Below, piece by piece: positions 62,232 to 64,000 of a stretch of DNA of 64,000 nucleotides (the first letter of the stretch is position 1; each line of letters opens with the position of its first letter). The notes below the pieces were generated by a model that was not told where the DNA came from, made no database searches, and saw only the letters and a list, made by a program, of their open reading frames with translations. Both the position numbers and the translations under genes were made by a program. Location of the stretch: assembly GCA_934149105.1 (NCBI GenBank), contig CAKPDP010000007.1, positions 27,561-91,560 of the forward strand. The letters run 5' to 3'. Origin of the DNA: an uncultured Bacilli bacterium (GTDB lineage: Bacteria; Bacillota_I; Bacilli_A; RF39; UBA660).

Positions 62232-64000
62232 CTATTCGGCCACAACATATGGCTCTGTACTAGTTCCCGATCCTGAAGAAACCTGATTGGTAGAAGCTAA
62301 AGAAACGACCGGGCGGACACCGATGCCGCGGCCCACGCCGTAGTCGCCGAAATAACCGGCGGAGTACACATCCCATACGCCCGCAAACGCGCTACCGAAG
62401 TCGTTAGGCGAACCCGACCACCAATACTGGCTAGTGTATAAATAATAACTAGTGTTTTCTGTCCAGATTCGGCCTCCGGCATAGGTTATTTCATCGGCTG
62501 TAATTAAACCTACAGGATAAGTAAGTTTTCCATTTCCTATACTATCACTTACGGTGAATTTATCGGCAACATTATTACATTCCAAACTTGGTTTAAAAGC
62601 ATTTAATCTACTTCTAGTTCCAAACATTGTCCATACCTGACTAGAACTATCTTCATCTTTTCCTTTTAATGGTCCCGAAATAATCGTTCTGTCATTACAA
62701 TAGACTGTATCTTCTAGTTTGGAAGTATAACTAGTCATATTTGTCTTATACCAATTATCAATGACTGTTTTAATTTTAGAATTATTAGTGTTAGTAAACA
62801 TTTCCATTTTAGCATCATCAATATTTTTACCACCAGTTAGGGTTATGTAATAAATATTATTTTTATAGTCTGCTTCATTGCCATACCAGTTTATGTAATA
62901 AACATTGTTACAAGTATTACTAGTACTTAAACAAGTATAATGATATTTTTTAGCAATTTTAGCCTCATCAGTTAGCCAACTAGTGCTAGTCATGGTGTCT
63001 ACTAGAGTATACTTACCATTAGAATAAGTTATATCATTACCATAGTAATAAGCATCAGTGACACTACTCATATCTTTTACTGATGAAACATATCTGGTTC
63101 CGTACATATATCCAACATCGACAGCACTTCCATTACTGTTAAAAGCACTAGTTCCTATTTGGGTTGCTTCTCCAGTAGTATTAGTACATTGATTATTAGA
63201 AGGTGTTCCATTATAAATCATTTTAATTCCACCAGTATCCGTAGTTCTAATTATCTTCCAGCAAAAGCCAGCGAATAAAACATTATTATTGGTTACCGCT
63301 CCACGGTAGTAATAGATAGGATGCTCATCAGAAGCTGTACTATTTAACATATACAATCCTTTACCATTAGTATCACTACTAATCTTTGAAAAATCAATAT
63401 TATTATCTAATTCATAATCTAAAGTTACAGTATCATCAAATAATGACACCGTACTATCTAATGGTTTAGATAAAGAGTTAGAGCCTGTATTAAATTCTAC
63501 GATGCCATTAAAACTTCCTTTATCTATATCATTTTGTTCAGTATTAGTATCATTTAAATAAACCATTATATAGTAAGTTTTACTAGATCTAGCTTTAATA
63601 GTATCTTGTTTAACTAAACTAGATCTAGACATACCTCTTTTAGCATTCTCACTGTATGTGGTTTGAGTAGATAATTCTGTCCATTTAAGATTCTTAGAAG
63701 TACTACTAGTTAAAGTAACATAACCATCGACATTTACTTTAACACTACCTTCGTTATTTACAGTAATACTATAAATCTGACAAGCTGTATAGCCATTACT
63801 ATCCTGACATTGGGCTTTTGCAGCATCATTTAATAAGCTTTCTTTAAGTGGTATTAATTTATCATCTTTAGTAAGTAATTTAACATTCATAGATATTTTA
63901 ACATTAGCAATACTACCACTAATAGCATTATTACTACTACTAACACTGACACTAAAATAAGCATATGTACCCGTAAGTAACGCTACTACAATAGCCATAA
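62232..64000 (-). CDS. Large surface protein with DUF6273-like C-terminal domain (5' end outside window)
   Basis: At least 589 codons. The frame is open to the window edge, and the first visible residues (AIVVALLTGTYAYFSVSV) are the end of a signal helix of the TasA/SipW-substrate type, so the true start lies beyond 64000. Residues about 20-190 resemble that family's beta domain. The second half has repeated marks of DUF6273/C-type-lectin-fold-like proteins: FAGFCWKIIRTTDTGGIKMI, VIDNWYKTNM, DTVYCNDRTI, YPVGLITADEITYAGG, SQYWWSGSPNDF and the closing GIGVRPVVSLAS. No wall-anchor motif at the C-terminus. A GC-rich segment at 62304-62423 encodes the part just before VRPVVSL. A decayed copy lies at 32114-32300. 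Confidence 0.85.
   Translation of the reverse strand, partial: MAIVVALLTGTYAYFSVSVSSSNNAISGSIANVKISMNVKLLTKDDKLIPLKESLLNDAAKAQCQDSNGYTACQIYSITVNNEGSVKVNVDGYVTLTSSTSKNLKWTELSTQTTYSENAKRGMSRSSLVKQDTIKARSSKTYYIMVYLNDTNTEQNDIDKGSFNGIVEFNTGSNSLSKPLDSTVSLFDDTVTLDYELDNNIDFSKISSDTNGKGLYMLNSTASDEHPIYYYRGAVTNNNVLFAGFCWKIIRTTDTGGIKMIYNGTPSNNQCTNTTGEATQIGTSAFNSNGSAVDVGYMYGTRYVSSVKDMSSVTDAYYYGNDITYSNGKYTLVDTMTSTSWLTDEAKIAKKYHYTCLSTSNTCNNVYYINWYGNEADYKNNIYYITLTGGKNIDDAKMEMFTNTNNSKIKTVIDNWYKTNMTSYTSKLEDTVYCNDRTIISGPLKGKDEDSSSQVWTMFGTRSRLNAFKPSLECNNVADKFTVSDSIGNGKLTYPVGLITADEITYAGGRIWTENTSYYLYTSQYWWSGSPNDFGSAFAGVWDVYSAGYFGDYGVGRGIGVRPVVSLASTNQVSSGSGTSTEPYVVAE
62304..62423 (-). other. GC-rich candidate variable region (DGR-like) in the surface protein gene
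   Basis: The 40 codons from WWSGS to PVV contain 78 G or C among 120 bases (65%), 30 of 40 third positions are G or C, 20 of 40 codons end in C, and only 11 of 120 coding-strand bases are A. Both flanks return at once to AT-rich sequence (TATAAATAATAACTAGTG on one side, TCTTTAGCTTCTACC on the other). The NNC-rich, A-poor pattern in the exposed part of a lectin-like fold is what adenine-directed mutagenesis of AAC codons by a diversity-generating retroelement would leave. No template repeat or RT is visible in the window. Confidence 0.6.

Noticed and set aside
62297..62482. An open frame of 61 codons on the minus strand within the GC-rich segment
   Set aside because: It is a shadow in another phase of the surface protein gene. 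The GC-rich stretch lacks stops in several frames simply because TAA and TAG are rare there.

Overview
The window comes from a strongly AT-rich, low-GC Gram-positive bacterium. Several features support this: almost every gene has an AGGAGG-type ribosome binding site, tRNAs have CCA encoded, TGA acts as a stop codon and TGG encodes Trp, the S14 protein is the short zinc-binding type, and ribosomal genes are in the Bacillota order. Cell-surface proteins have xPxTG sorting-like signals, and there are LysM, LicD, DUF368 and CmpB-type membrane proteins. The overall style (small genes, many poorly described membrane or surface proteins) suggests an uncultured gut Bacilli lineage (RF39/Erysipelotrichales-like), but that placement is inference. 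Nearly all protein genes lie on the minus strand, as expected if that strand is the leading strand here.

Left part (1-13 kb): two tandem paralogous coiled-coil genes, a five-gene tRNA cluster (Leu, Ser, fMet, Asp, Phe), a frameshifted MazG-like gene, a NUDIX hydrolase and pyruvate phosphate dikinase. Next comes a tightly overlapping operon DUF1294 - U32 peptidase/hydroxylase-like - two unknown genes - XerD-type recombinase, and then a 10-TM heavy-metal/manganese exporter.

Middle (13-46 kb): a long accessory region of envelope functions. It holds a LysM protein, thioredoxin- and rhodanese-like exported proteins, a LicD transferase, two CmpB-type membrane proteins, CopA, a GLUG-repeat surface protein and a second five-gene tRNA cluster (Val, Thr, Tyr, Gln, Lys). 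It also has a DUF368 (undecaprenyl-phosphate flippase family) protein, a two-component system with an RDD protein, a UbiB-like kinase, and a two-gene operon joining a dockerin-bearing secreted protein to a cohesin-like protein with a sortase-type tail. Several intergenic stretches hold decayed genes.

Right part (46-61 kb): the complete S10-spc-alpha ribosomal operon from rpsJ to rplQ, including secY, adk, map, infA and rpoA, with an apparent S10 leader. rpmD (L30) is missing between rpsE and rplO.

Right edge (61-64 kb): a DUF4190-like membrane protein diverges from a small XRE regulator across a repeat-bearing intergenic region. The 3' part of a large surface protein follows. Its tail contains an abrupt 120-base segment with 65% G+C, adenine-poor and rich in NNC codons, which resembles the variable region of a diversity-generating-retroelement (DGR) target. 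A decayed copy of this same gene tail lies 30 kb away at 32.1-32.3 kb and lacks precisely that segment. This is the most interesting signal in the window. No reverse transcriptase is present here, so a template and RT would have to lie elsewhere.
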